From: Marinococcus luteus_A
GTDB taxonomy: Bacteria; Bacillota; Bacilli; Bacillales; Marinococcaceae
DNA: 64,000 bases
NCBI RefSeq assembly: GCF_034497705.1
Contig: NZ_JAXRUV010000006.1
Location: 140,708 to 204,707 of the forward strand
Reading direction: 5' to 3'
The notes beneath the pieces are model-generated. The model searched no databases. It worked only from the letters and a program-made list of their open reading frames with translations, and was not told the origin of the DNA. Below are positions 1 to 8,079 of this stretch, one piece after another; the first letter of the stretch is position 1; each line of letters opens with the position of its first letter. The translations under genes and the position numbers were made by a program.

Positions 1-590
1 ACAGGGAGCCGGACGGTCCGGTCAAGCTGAGCCGCCACTTCGTAGGCGACCCCGAGAATGTTCAGGCAATCGGCACGGTTCGGAGTAATGTCGAGATCCA
101 TCACCGTGTCGTCCCAGCCAAGAGCTTTTACCGCATCCGATCCCGTCTCCGGATTTTCATCAAAAACGAAAATGCCTTCAGCCACATGCTTAGGAACCAG
201 CTTGGCTTCCACTCCGAGCTCCTGGAGAGAACAAATCATGCCGTTGGACTGCTCGCCGCGGATTTCCGCTGCTTTAATTTCCATACCCCCGGGCAGCACG
301 GTGCCCGGCTTTGCCACTACGACCTTTTGTCCGGCTGCCACGTTATCAGCACCGCAAATAATCTGCACAGTCTCTGCTCCCTGATCCACCTGGCAGATAT
401 TTAAGTTATCCGCGTCCGGATGCTTTTCGGCTTCGGTAACATACCCGACCACGCATCCCTCAATCGGTTCGGCACGCCGGTACAGAGCATCCACCTCTAC
501 GCCTCCTGTAGTCAGGCGATCGGCAATTTCTTCAGGAGTAATATCCTCAATATCCACATAATCTTTCAGCCATTTATATGAAATCAACAT
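1..590 (-). CDS. pheT: Phenylalanyl-tRNA synthetase beta subunit (partial, N-terminal part)
   Basis: This is the first 196 codons of the beta subunit of cytoplasmic phenylalanine-tRNA ligase; the rest lies beyond the left edge. The alpha2-beta2 enzyme charges tRNA-Phe. The protein begins MLISYKWLKDYVDIEDITPE, the usual PheT N terminus, and continues into the EMAP/OB-fold tRNA-binding domain (residues about 40-150), with the conserved stretches QIICGADNVAAGQKV and SNGMICSLQELG, then TPNRADCLNILGVAYEVAA at the start of B3/B4. The ATG at 588-590 has an AAGGAG site about nine bases upstream. It follows pheS by 15 bases, so the two are cotranscribed from the pheS T-box promoter. Identification is secure; only completeness is unknown. 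Confidence 0.96.
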   Translation of the reverse strand, partial: MLISYKWLKDYVDIEDITPEEIADRLTTGGVEVDALYRRAEPIEGCVVGYVTEAEKHPDADNLNICQVDQGAETVQIICGADNVAAGQKVVVAKPGTVLPGGMEIKAAEIRGEQSNGMICSLQELGVEAKLVPKHVAEGIFVFDENPETGSDAVKALGWDDTVMDLDITPNRADCLNILGVAYEVAAQLDRTVRLP

Positions 591-605
591 GTCTGCATTC
601 TCCTT

Positions 606-1640
606 CTATACTCGAGTGAATTGTTTTAAAAAACGCATATCGTTCGTGTAAAAGTGCCGGATATCATCAATACCATACTTCAAAAGGGAGAAGCGTTCCA
701 CTCCCATGCCAAAGGCGAAGCCACTGTAAACATCCGGGTCAAAACCGCTCATTTCCAGTACGCGCGGATGCACCATTCCGCACCCGAGCACTTCAATCCA
801 GCCGGTATGCTTGCAGATGCGGCAGCCTTCCCCGGCACAAATGCCACATGAAACATCGAGCTCGGCAGACGGCTCGGTGAACGGGAAGTAGCTTGGCCGG
901 AGGCGGATTTCTCTTTCCTCGCCGAAGTATTTCTTCACAAATGTTTCGAGCACCCCTTTTAAATCACTCATCCGGATATTTTCGTCAACCATCAGTCCTT
1001 CGATCTGCATGAACTGGTGGGAGTGGGTAGCATCATCATCATCCCGGCGGTAGACCTTGCCCGGGCAGATAATTTTTACCGGTCCTTCGCCGTGGTGTCG
1101 TTCCATCGACCGGGCCTGAACAGGCGACGTCTGCGTACGCAGCAGCAGATCGCTGCTGACATAAAAAGAATCCTGCATGTCACGGGCCGGATGATCTTTT
1201 GGCAGATTCATCGCTTCAAAGTTGTAATAATCGGTTTCGACTTCCGGTCCTTCAGTCACTTCAAATCCCATACCGATAAAGATATCTTCAATCTCTTCCA
1301 CAACGCTCGTCAGCGGATGCTTCGCTCCGCGCTGGACCTTACGTCCCGGAAGCGTCACATCAAGCGTTTCTTTTTCAAGCTTTTCCTTTAACGCTTCGTC
1401 GGCAAGCATTTTTGTTTTTTTCTCCAAACGATCCTGAATAGCTTCCCGTACTTCGTTTCCTTTTTGGCCGACAACAGGACGCTCCTCCTTGGACAACTGC
1501 CCCATCCCCCGGAGCACTTCCGTAATCGGACCTTTCTTCCCTAAGTATTTCACTCTCACCTGCTCTAATTCCTTTGTATCGCCAGCTTCTTCAATCTGCT
1601 GCAGCGCTTCCTGCTGCAGCTCCTCCAAGCGTTCTATCAT
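606..1640 (-). CDS. pheS: Phenylalanyl-tRNA synthetase alpha subunit
   Basis: The 344-residue catalytic alpha subunit of phenylalanine-tRNA ligase has the same length as B. subtilis PheS. It opens with an N-terminal coiled coil (MIERLEELQQEALQQIEEAG) and the conserved YLGKKGPITEVLRGMG. Class II synthetase motifs follow: HPARDMQDSFY, the motif 2 region KIICPGKVYRRDDDDATHSH, and motif 3 GFAFGMGVERFSLLKYGIDD near the C terminus. The reading frame stays open 47 codons further upstream, but that extension translates the T-box hairpins. The ATG at 1638-1640 matches the family start. pheT follows after 15 bases. Confidence 0.97.
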   Translation of the reverse strand: MIERLEELQQEALQQIEEAGDTKELEQVRVKYLGKKGPITEVLRGMGQLSKEERPVVGQKGNEVREAIQDRLEKKTKMLADEALKEKLEKETLDVTLPGRKVQRGAKHPLTSVVEEIEDIFIGMGFEVTEGPEVETDYYNFEAMNLPKDHPARDMQDSFYVSSDLLLRTQTSPVQARSMERHHGEGPVKIICPGKVYRRDDDDATHSHQFMQIEGLMVDENIRMSDLKGVLETFVKKYFGEEREIRLRPSYFPFTEPSAELDVSCGICAGEGCRICKHTGWIEVLGCGMVHPRVLEMSGFDPDVYSGFAFGMGVERFSLLKYGIDDIRHFYTNDMRFLKQFTRV

Positions 1641-1664
1641 ATCCTGGTTCCCTCCATTTTTATG

Positions 1665-1920
1665 CCAAATAAAAAGAGCCCTCTCCCTGAAAGGGACGAA
1701 GGCTCGCGGTACCACCCTTGTTAGCTGTAGTGCACAGCTCACTCTCCTGTAACGACAGGTTCCGGCACGCTTTTCTTCCACGGGGAATACTCCAGCGGCT
1801 GCTCCGAAGCGAATTCACAAATCCTTACTGTAAGGTATTTTCAGTCAGCGATACCTTTTCCCTGTTCAGCAGGAAGCAATGCTACTACTCTTCATCTGCG
1901 CATTTGTGTTTATAGGTTTC
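1665..1920 (-). promoter_or_regulatory. T-box riboswitch controlling pheST (Phe specifier UUC)
   Basis: The minus strand carries the T-box core AGGGTGGTACCGCG at about 1706-1719, followed by a terminator hairpin (GAGCC.../...GGGCTC with a U run, 1667-1704). Upstream are stem I signatures (GATGAAGAGTAGTA) and the usual run into GTGAA-UUC-GC-UUCGGAGC, which places a UUC (Phe) specifier at 1811-1813. Uncharged tRNA-Phe would stabilise the antiterminator and let pheST be transcribed. The T-box is certain; the exact specifier is inferred from its position. Confidence 0.93.
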
Positions 1921-1930
1921 AATATGAATT

Positions 1931-1959
1931 ATTATAGAAAAAGCCTGGCCCGATTGCAA
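1931..1959 (-). promoter_or_regulatory. Sigma-A promoter for pheS T-box transcript
   Basis: On the minus strand TTGCAA (1954-1959) and TATAAT (1931-1936) are separated by 17 bases. The promoter starts immediately after the ysgA stop and lies just upstream of the T-box leader, so pheST has its own promoter. Confidence 0.75.
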
Positions 1960-1962
1960 CCA

Positions 1963-2730
1963 TCACCAATCTGTCTGCTTCAAATGATATAGCAGAATGC
2001 CGGCAGAAACTGCCGCATTTAACGATTCTGCCTGGCCCGGTATCGGAATGTAGAGGTTCTGGTCGGTCCGCTCGAGCCACTTCTTTTGTACGCCGGCTCC
2101 TTCGTTGCCAATGATTAACGCAAAGTAAGGCTGCGGCTCAAGTGCCGAATACGACGTTCCTTCATCAAGCGAAGTGCCGAAGCACGGAATGTCCGTTTCC
2201 TGCAGCCATTCCAGCCATTCCCCCAGGTCCTCCTGCAGTACCGGAACATGAAACAATGAGCCCTGCGTCGCCCGGACCACCTTTTCGTTGTACGCATCTA
2301 CCGTACCTGTGCCAAGAACTACTACCCCTTTTCCAAGCGCATCAACCGTGCGGATAATCGTTCCCAGGTTTCCAGGGTCCTGAATGCTGTCCACCAGCAC
2401 GAAAAACGAATATCCGCCGCTTCTCACATTAGAAAATTCAGGAATTCTGCATACAGCTACAATATTTTTCGGCGTTTCCGTTGAGCTGATTTCTTTCATA
2501 ACGCTTTCTGTTACCTCTGTGGCCGGTGTTGGTATTTCATTGAACACCTGCGGCCACTCTTTATGCTCTTTAATGAAAATTTCTTCAATCCAGGCCTGCG
2601 ACCGGACGGCTTCTGTCAGCGCATGGTCTCCCTCAATTAAAAAAAGCCCTGACTTTTCACGTTCCTTACGTTTATGAAGTTTTTTTATCTCTTTTACTTT
2701 TGGGTTTTTTGCTGATTCTATCCGCTTCAC
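1963..2730 (-). CDS. ysgA: TrmH/SpoU-family RNA methyltransferase, YsgA-like
   Basis: This is a SAM-dependent 2'-O-ribose RNA methyltransferase of the SPOUT class, resembling B. subtilis YsgA. The N-terminal substrate-binding part reads VKRIESAKNPKVKEIKKLHK and FLIEGDHALTEA. The C-terminal knotted SpoU domain shows the three family motifs: DSIQDPGNLGTIIRTVDALG, IIGNEGAGV, and IPIPGQAESLNAAVSAGILL. I chose the GTG at 2728-2730 because a GAGGGAG site lies eight bases upstream and the protein then begins like its relatives; an ATG ten codons upstream (2760) is the alternative. The target nucleotide is unknown. It sits directly upstream of pheST, as in B. subtilis. Confidence 0.88.
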   Translation of the reverse strand: MKRIESAKNPKVKEIKKLHKRKEREKSGLFLIEGDHALTEAVRSQAWIEEIFIKEHKEWPQVFNEIPTPATEVTESVMKEISSTETPKNIVAVCRIPEFSNVRSGGYSFFVLVDSIQDPGNLGTIIRTVDALGKGVVVLGTGTVDAYNEKVVRATQGSLFHVPVLQEDLGEWLEWLQETDIPCFGTSLDEGTSYSALEPQPYFALIIGNEGAGVQKKWLERTDQNLYIPIPGQAESLNAAVSAGILLYHLKQTDW

Positions 2731-2790
2731 TTCGCTGTCTCCCTCAGTATTTTCTCTCATCGTAGCACACTTTGACCTGCCTCAGAAAGA

Positions 2791-2838
2791 AAATAAACAG
2801 CCCTCCCGTCCCTCATGGACAGAAAGGCTGGTTTTTTA
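2791..2838 (-). terminator. Rho-independent terminator after the M42 peptidase gene
   Basis: A long imperfect hairpin (CAGCCTTTC...GGGAGGGCTG with an inner GTCC/GGGAC stem) is followed on the minus strand by TTTATTTTC. The other flank carries TTTTTT, so it could work in both directions. Confidence 0.75.
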
Positions 2839-2841
2839 TGC

Positions 2842-3924
2842 TTAGTACGTTAACGACTCTACTGTGTCGCGGTCCAGACGCTTAGCAATTTCTACGATTA
2901 ACTGCACGGCATGCTCAAAGTCATCCCTGTGCAGAATAGCTGCATGCGTATGGATATAGCGGGTCGGAATCGTAATGGCCATAGCCGGTACTCCTTCACC
3001 GGACAGATGAATAGATCCTGCATCTGTGCCACCGTTTGCCATCATATCAAACTGGAAAGGAATTTCTTTTTCTTCAGCCACACCGATAACGAAATCACGC
3101 AGCCCTTTGTGTGCGATGACGGAGGCGTCCATCATAAGAAGCTGCGGGCCTTTGCCGATTTTCGCTCTGGCATCGTTACTTGTCACGCCCGGCGTATCCC
3201 CGGCAATTCCTACATCGACAGCAAAGCCGATGTCCGGCTGAATAAGGTTGGTTGCTGTTTTCGCTCCACGCAGACCGACTTCCTCCTGTACAGCACCGAC
3301 CCCGTAAATTTCATTCGGGTGGGATTCATTTTCGAGACGCTTCAGCACCTCAATCGCGATAGCACAGCCAATACGGTTGTCCCAGGCTTTCGCCATCAGC
3401 AGTTTTTCATTATTCATCACTTCAAAATCACATACCGGCACGACCGAATCTCCCGGACGCACGCCGAATGATTCTGCTTCTTCCTTACTTGAAGCACCGA
3501 TATCGATGAACATATCTTTAATTTCCATTGCTTTCTTGCGCTGCTCCGCCGGCAGAATATGCGGCGGCTTTGAGCCGATCACGCCTGTAATATTTCCTTT
3601 TCTCGTCATTACCTTCACCCGCTGGGCGAGCATCACCTGGCTCCACCATCCCCCGAGGGTCTGGAATTTCAAAAAGCCATTTTCATCGATTCCCGATATC
3701 ATAAAACCAATTTCGTCCAGATGTCCGGTAATCATTAATTTCGGACCGCCAGCCTGGCCGGTTTTTTTAGCAATCAGGCTTCCCAGCCGATCGGTGCTCA
3801 TTTCATCGGCGTAAGGAGAAATATACTGGGTCATCACCTTTCTCGGTTCCTGTTCGTTCCCCGGGACACCGTTTGCGTCCGTGAGGTCCTTTAGCATCTG
3901 CAATGTCGGATCTAATTCTGCCAT
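2842..3924 (-). CDS. ysdC: M42-family metallo-aminopeptidase (YsdC-like)
   Basis: The 360-residue product is a cytosolic dinuclear-zinc aminopeptidase of the M42 (glutamyl aminopeptidase / endo-1,4-glucanase-like) family. Metal and catalytic signatures are visible in order: TGHLDEIGFM (His-Asp), KAWDNRIGCAIAIEVL (bridging Asp), QEEVGLRGA (catalytic and metal Glu), AVDVGIAGDTPG, and the late THAA histidine. The start ATG at 3922-3924 has GGAGG ten bases upstream. It is a single-gene unit divergent from ysdB and ends in its own terminator. The peptide substrate cannot be read from the sequence. Confidence 0.92.
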   Translation of the reverse strand: MAELDPTLQMLKDLTDANGVPGNEQEPRKVMTQYISPYADEMSTDRLGSLIAKKTGQAGGPKLMITGHLDEIGFMISGIDENGFLKFQTLGGWWSQVMLAQRVKVMTRKGNITGVIGSKPPHILPAEQRKKAMEIKDMFIDIGASSKEEAESFGVRPGDSVVPVCDFEVMNNEKLLMAKAWDNRIGCAIAIEVLKRLENESHPNEIYGVGAVQEEVGLRGAKTATNLIQPDIGFAVDVGIAGDTPGVTSNDARAKIGKGPQLLMMDASVIAHKGLRDFVIGVAEEKEIPFQFDMMANGGTDAGSIHLSGEGVPAMAITIPTRYIHTHAAILHRDDFEHAVQLIVEIAKRLDRDTVESLTY

Positions 3925-4101
3925 TTCGTGCTGCCTCCTTTATGTACGGTTGTTTTACACACACATGCAAAGGGAAAATATTATTAATGCTGCGAATTAA
4001 TATTCTCATCCATACAAGCGGTGTGGTGCGGGTTCTTCCATATTCAGTATAAAGAACTTTGCCGCAGGGCTCAAACATAATCTATCATACCCTGGTGCCT
4101 G

Positions 4102-4127
4102 TGAAACTTTTTAATAGACTGTGCGTA
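4102..4127 (+). promoter_or_regulatory. Sigma-W-type ECF promoter for ysdB
   Basis: TGAAAC at 4102-4107, a 16-base spacer, and CGTA at 4124-4127 match the sigma-W consensus TGAAAC-N16-CGTA exactly. ysdB is a known sigma-W target in B. subtilis, so motif and gene agree. Confidence 0.85.
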
Positions 4128-4190
4128 TATATTAGAAATGAGAAGGCTTATGTACGCTTAATCCGATAGATGCAGAGGAGGGTGTAAAGA

Positions 4191-4598
4191 TTGGGTATTC
4201 TTTTACGAGTGCTGCTGTTGATCGCTCTTATTATTATCATATACTCGTTTTGGAGATACTGGAATAATTCAAGGAGAAAGCTGGAAGCGGCTCACCATAA
4301 AAAACAATTCTATCTGCTTGATGACCAGCAAAACGTGCGGAAAAATTTACTGGCGACCCATAAAGGCGTCATGTTTGAAGGCGAAAAATACGTAGGTACA
4401 ACCGAAAAAGCGTTTGAAGTAGTTACGATTTCACTGTGGGTGATTGAAAGTGAGCATTTGCGCGGCTTCCAGCGCGAGGATTTCACCTTTCTCGAGCGGG
4501 AAATTCTCTCCCTCTATCCGGAAGCTGCCATCGAGTGGAACAGCCCGGTGAAGGAGTTCATGCAGCAGCTAGAAGCAAAACAGCCCGAGAAACAATAA
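4191..4598 (+). CDS. ysdB: Sigma-W-regulon membrane protein YsdB
   Basis: This 135-residue protein resembles B. subtilis YsdB. A single N-terminal membrane anchor (residues about 4-24, LRVLLLIALIIIIYSFWRYW) is followed by a soluble domain with the conserved RKLEAAHHKKQFYLLDD, KGVMFEGEKYVGTTEKAFEV and YPEAAIEWNSPVKE. The start is a TTG with GGAGG nine bases before it. A sigma-W-type promoter lies about 65 bases upstream, which suggests induction by cell-envelope stress. The molecular function is unknown. It is one of few plus-strand genes here and shares a bidirectional terminator with rplT. Confidence 0.9.
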   Translation: MGILLRVLLLIALIIIIYSFWRYWNNSRRKLEAAHHKKQFYLLDDQQNVRKNLLATHKGVMFEGEKYVGTTEKAFEVVTISLWVIESEHLRGFQREDFTFLEREILSLYPEAAIEWNSPVKEFMQQLEAKQPEKQ

Positions 4599-4638
4599 AA
4601 AGCGGAGCGCCTGGTAACTCAGGCGTTCCGCTTTTTTG
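4599..4638. terminator. Bidirectional terminator between ysdB and rplT
   Basis: The hairpin AGCGGAGCGCCT...AGGCGTTCCGCT (4601-4632) is flanked by an A run on the left and a T run on the right. It can end both ysdB (plus) and infC-rpmI-rplT (minus). Confidence 0.88.
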
Positions 4639-4639
4639 T

Positions 4640-4996
4640 TTAATTTAAGTTTGATTTCGCTTTTTCAGCAAGCTCTGCGAATGCTTTTTCGTCATTTACC
4701 GCAAGGTCTGCGAGCATTTTACGGTTCATTTGGATACCGCCCTGCTTCAGGCCATGCATCATGCGGCTGTAGGACAAGCCGTTTAACCGGGCTGCTGCGT
4801 TAATACGTGCAATCCACAGCTTACGGAATTCGCGTTTGCGCTGGCGACGGTCCCGGTAAGCATACTGCAGGGACTTCATTACCTGTTCCTGTGCTGTTTT
4901 AAACAGTCTATGCTTAGAACCTCTATAACCTTTCGCGAGTTTTAATACTCGTTTACGTCTGCGACGTGCCACATATCCGCCTTTTACTCTTGGCAT
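4640..4996 (-). CDS. rplT: 50S ribosomal protein L20
   Basis: L20 (118 residues) binds 23S rRNA early in large-subunit assembly. The sequence shows the basic N terminus MPRVKGGYVARRRRKRVLKL, the conserved DRRQRKREFRKLWIARINAA, and LSYSRMMHGLKQGGI. In B. subtilis L20 also represses its own operon through the infC leader, and a leader of that type is present upstream of infC here. The ATG at 4994-4996 has AAGGAGG about ten bases upstream; a TTG two codons earlier is in frame but is not the family start. It is the last gene of infC-rpmI-rplT. Confidence 0.98.
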   Translation of the reverse strand: MPRVKGGYVARRRRKRVLKLAKGYRGSKHRLFKTAQEQVMKSLQYAYRDRRQRKREFRKLWIARINAAARLNGLSYSRMMHGLKQGGIQMNRKMLADLAVNDEKAFAELAEKAKSNLN

Positions 4997-5037
4997 CGTC
5001 AACCCCTCCTTAGCTTATCTCAATTATTTGGTCGTGC

Positions 5038-5241
5038 TTATTTTTTCGTTTTCGGCAGCAGTGTCTTGATACGTTTGTAGTCGGACTTGGAAACAAGCTC
5101 CGGCTTACGCAGGTTACGCTTTTGCTTTTGGGATTTATGCGAAAACATGTGGCTCGTGAATGCGCGTGCGCGTTTTACACGGCCGCTTCCTGTTTTGCGA
5201 AAACGTTTTGCTGCTCCGCGGTGAGATTTCATTTTTGGCAT
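5038..5241 (-). CDS. rpmI: 50S ribosomal protein L35
   Basis: L35 is a small, very basic protein of the large ribosomal subunit (67 residues here). It reads MPKMKSHRGAAKRFRKTGSG and contains SHKSQKQKRNLRKPE, both typical of the family. The ATG at 5239-5241 was chosen because MPKMK is the family start; the ATG three codons upstream overlaps the AGGAGGATG ribosome binding site. It is the middle gene of infC-rpmI-rplT, with 41 bases before rplT. Confidence 0.98.
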   Translation of the reverse strand: MPKMKSHRGAAKRFRKTGSGRVKRARAFTSHMFSHKSQKQKRNLRKPELVSKSDYKRIKTLLPKTKK

Positions 5242-5283
5242 AAGTGACATCCTCCTTTTTTAATATAACGGGCTGACCGCTGT

Positions 5284-5832
5284 CTATTCTTTACTGGATT
5301 CTTCTTTTTGTTCCCGTTCCTGCTCCGCTTTTGGAGCAAGCATGAGGAACATGCTGCGACCATCCATTTTCGGCTTCGTTTCAATCGTACTCACGTCTTC
5401 GCACTCTTTTGCAAATCGGTCAAGTACCTCTTTACCGATATCAGAGTGTGTGATCATACGACCGCGGAAGCGGATAGCTGCTTTTACTTTATCGCCTTTA
5501 GACAAAAACTTCCTTGCGTTACGAAGTTTTGTATTAAAGTCGTGTTCTTCGATGCTCGGGCTCAAACGAACTTCTTTCACGTTGATCGTTTTTTGCTTTT
5601 TCCGGGCTTCTTTATCTTTTTTCTGCTGTTCAAAACGATATTTACCGTAATCCATAATACGGCAGACAGGCGGTTTTGCGTTTGGAGCAACAAGAACAAG
5701 GTCAAGGTTTTCTTTCCCAGCCAGCTCTAAAGCTTCGTTCCTTGATTTTACTCCAAGCTGCTCTCCGTTAGAGTCGATGAGTCGAACTTCACGGGCACGG
5801 ATGCCCTCGTTTACCTTTTGGTCCTTACGAAT
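5284..5832 (-). CDS. infC: Translation initiation factor IF-3 (AUU start)
   Basis: IF-3 binds the 30S subunit, blocks premature 50S joining and checks the start codon. The 182-residue product has the N-terminal domain (VNEGIRAREVRLIDSNGEQLG, RIMDYGKYRFEQQKKDKEAR), a lysine-rich linker, and the C-terminal domain (VKEVRLSPSIEEHDFNTKLR, PKMDGRSMFLMLAPK). No ATG, GTG or TTG lies at the proper place. Two tandem ATT codons follow GGAGGTG, and I chose the second (5830-5832) because IRKDQKVNEG aligns with the B. subtilis start and its spacing is seven bases. The rare AUU start is a known feature of infC that permits autoregulation. An upstream open frame is leader sequence. Confidence 0.95.
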   Translation of the reverse strand: MRKDQKVNEGIRAREVRLIDSNGEQLGVKSRNEALELAGKENLDLVLVAPNAKPPVCRIMDYGKYRFEQQKKDKEARKKQKTINVKEVRLSPSIEEHDFNTKLRNARKFLSKGDKVKAAIRFRGRMITHSDIGKEVLDRFAKECEDVSTIETKPKMDGRSMFLMLAPKAEQEREQKEESSKE

Positions 5833-5849
5833 AATAAGCCACCTCCAGA

Positions 5850-6051
5850 AATTTAGTGCGCGGGGCTTCCACGCAAATACATACCATTGGCACAACGAAA
5901 AAACGTGCAGACACCCTCTGAAACAGAGAAGCGCCCACACGTATACAGAATATATGCTCTACACATTCAATATATTAGTAATAACCAGCCAACGTTTGTC
6001 GGTCAGGTGAGAAGCGGGCGCTTCTTCTTTAGGGATTAATTATTTTCACAC
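5850..6051 (-). promoter_or_regulatory. L20-type autoregulatory leader of infC-rpmI-rplT
   Basis: About 220 bases separate the promoter from infC. A long stem with many G-U pairs, GTGTGGGCGCTTCTCTG against CAGAGGGTGTCTGCAC, is followed by CGTTTTTTCG on the minus strand (about 5889-5940), which forms a terminator. An upstream GAAGCGCCCGCTTC (about 6010-6023) shares the GCGCCC element and could pair alternatively with it. This fits the Firmicutes L20 leader, where L20 binding promotes termination. Confidence 0.78.
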
Positions 6052-6057
6052 TAAGAT

Positions 6058-6086
6058 ATCTTAGCACGGCCCCATTAGGACGTCAA
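6058..6086 (-). promoter_or_regulatory. Sigma-A promoter for infC operon
   Basis: Minus-strand TTGACG (6081-6086) and TAAGAT (6058-6063) are 17 bases apart, with TGC in front of the -10 box (extended -10). The promoter starts six bases after the thrS stop. Confidence 0.75.
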
Positions 6087-6091
6087 CCTTT

Positions 6092-8032
6092 TTATCGATA
6101 TTCGTTGATGGCCGCTGTTACATTTTCCACAAAATCATTCAGCGGCTGGGAGTCCGAGTCCTGCTGACCGTACCTGCGTACATTTACGGTGTTCGCTTCC
6201 TGCTCTTTGTCGCCAAGCACAAGCATGTAAGGAATTTTCTGTGTCTGGGCTTCACGGATTTTATAGCCGAGCTTTTCATCCCGGGTATCCACTTCCACCC
6301 GCACATCCGATGCCTGCAGCGCCATTTCCACTTCTTTCGCGTAGTCAAGATGAACGTCAGGCGAGACCGGTATGATTTTCACCTGTACAGGTGAAAGCCA
6401 CGTTGGCAGGGCACCTTTGTACTCTTCAAGTAGAAAAGCGATAAAGCGTTCCATCGTGGACACAATGCCCCGGTGGACGACTACCGGACGGTGCTCGCCA
6501 CCGTCGCTTCCCACATACGTGAGATCAAATCTTTCAGGCAGGTGAGTGTCGATCTGGACAGTGGAAAGTGTCTCTTCTTTGCCCATTGCTGTTTTTACCT
6601 GGACATCGAGTTTCGGGCCGTAAAATGCTGCTTCTCCTTCTGCTTCCACGTATTCAGCGTCAATCGCATCCATCGCTTCTTTCAGAATGCGCTCGGAATT
6701 TTCCCACATCTGGTCATCGTCCACGTATTTTTCTTTATCCTCCGGATCCCGGTAGGAAAGCCGGAAGGTGTAATCTTTGATGCCAAAATCATGATAGACT
6801 TCACGGACCAGGCGTACAGCACGGATGAACTCATCCTTCAGCTGATCCGGCCGGGCAAAAATGTGACCGTCGTTTAGCGTCATCGCCCGCACCCGCTGCA
6901 GACCGGCAAGCGCTCCGGATTTTTCATATCGGTGCATCGTTCCGAGCTCTGCAATGCGTACTGGAAGATCGCGGTAGCTGTGCTTTTTATTTTTGTAAAC
7001 CATCATATGGTGCGGACAGTTCATCGGCCGAAGCACAAGTGTTTCATTATCCATTTCAATCGGCGGGAACATGTCATCCTGATAGTGGTCCCAGTGACCC
7101 GAAGTTTTATAAAGCTCGGAGGAACCAAGCACCGGCGTATACACGTGGTCATAGCCGAGACGTACTTCTTTATCCACAATATAGCGTTCGATGATCCGCC
7201 GGATTGTGGCACCGTTTGGAAGCCAGAGCGGTAGACCCTGCCCGACTGTCTGGCTCGTCGTAAATATGTCGAGCTCTCTGCCAATTTTGCGGTGGTCGCG
7301 CTCTTTAGCCTCTTCAAGCATCTTTAAATGATCATCAAGCTGGGACTGTTTTTCAAAGGCGGTACCGTAAATGCGCTGTAGCATTTTGTTGCTGCTGTCC
7401 CCGCGCCAGTATGCCCCGGAAATGTTCATCAGCTTAAACTTTTTCAATTTGGAGGTCTGCGGCACATGGACGCCGCGGCATAAATCAACAAATTCTCCCT
7501 GCCGGTAAAGTGCGATCTGTTCTCCCTGCGGGATATCCTCAATCAATTCCAGCTTCAGCTCGTCGCCAAGCTCTTTAAAAAAGCGGACTGCTTCTTCCCG
7601 CGACACTTCCTCGCGGATAATTTCAAGATTTTCATCGATAATTTTATTCATCTCTTTTTCGATTTTGGGGAGGTCTTCCGGCGTCAGCTGGTGCGACGTA
7701 TCAATGTCATAATAAAAACCGTTTTCAATCACCGGGCCGACACCGAGCTGCACGTCATCAAACAGGCGCTTCACCGCCTGGGCCATCGCGTGCGCGGTGC
7801 TGTGCCTCAGCACTTCAAGGCCTTCCGGAGACTGGTAGGTGATAATTTCAATCTGACCGTCCTCCCGGATCGGAGTGCGGAGGTCCACCATTTTTCCGTT
7901 AATTTTTCCTGCCAGCGCATTTTTTTTCAGTCCTGAGCTAATCCCGCCGGCTACTTCCTCTGTCGTTGTGCCAATGTCATATGATTTTTCATTCCCATCG
8001 GGGAATATGAGCGTAATTGCCTGTTCTGCCAC
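6092..8032 (-). CDS. thrS: Threonyl-tRNA synthetase
   Basis: This 646-residue class II synthetase charges tRNA-Thr. Domains in order are TGS (residues about 1-63), the editing SAD domain with RHSTAHAMAQAVKRLF (about 75-90) and the later zinc-type cysteine in VDLCRGVHVP, the catalytic core with LRPMNCPHHMMVYKN and RIAELGTMHRYEKSG, and the C-terminal anticodon-binding domain from about residue 540. The start is a GTG with AAGGAGG ten bases upstream. A Thr T-box precedes it, and infC starts from its own promoter immediately downstream. Confidence 0.98.
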   Translation of the reverse strand: MAEQAITLIFPDGNEKSYDIGTTTEEVAGGISSGLKKNALAGKINGKMVDLRTPIREDGQIEIITYQSPEGLEVLRHSTAHAMAQAVKRLFDDVQLGVGPVIENGFYYDIDTSHQLTPEDLPKIEKEMNKIIDENLEIIREEVSREEAVRFFKELGDELKLELIEDIPQGEQIALYRQGEFVDLCRGVHVPQTSKLKKFKLMNISGAYWRGDSSNKMLQRIYGTAFEKQSQLDDHLKMLEEAKERDHRKIGRELDIFTTSQTVGQGLPLWLPNGATIRRIIERYIVDKEVRLGYDHVYTPVLGSSELYKTSGHWDHYQDDMFPPIEMDNETLVLRPMNCPHHMMVYKNKKHSYRDLPVRIAELGTMHRYEKSGALAGLQRVRAMTLNDGHIFARPDQLKDEFIRAVRLVREVYHDFGIKDYTFRLSYRDPEDKEKYVDDDQMWENSERILKEAMDAIDAEYVEAEGEAAFYGPKLDVQVKTAMGKEETLSTVQIDTHLPERFDLTYVGSDGGEHRPVVVHRGIVSTMERFIAFLLEEYKGALPTWLSPVQVKIIPVSPDVHLDYAKEVEMALQASDVRVEVDTRDEKLGYKIREAQTQKIPYMLVLGDKEQEANTVNVRRYGQQDSDSQPLNDFVENVTAAINEYR

Positions 8033-8079
8033 TGTGATTTATCCTCCTTTTTATTACTGTAATAAACAGAAAAACACAT

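Noticed and set aside
3803..4078. 91-codon open frame on the minus strand over the M42 peptidase 5' end
   Set aside because: It overlaps the start and ribosome binding site of the M42 gene in another frame, resembles no family, and has no binding site of its own.
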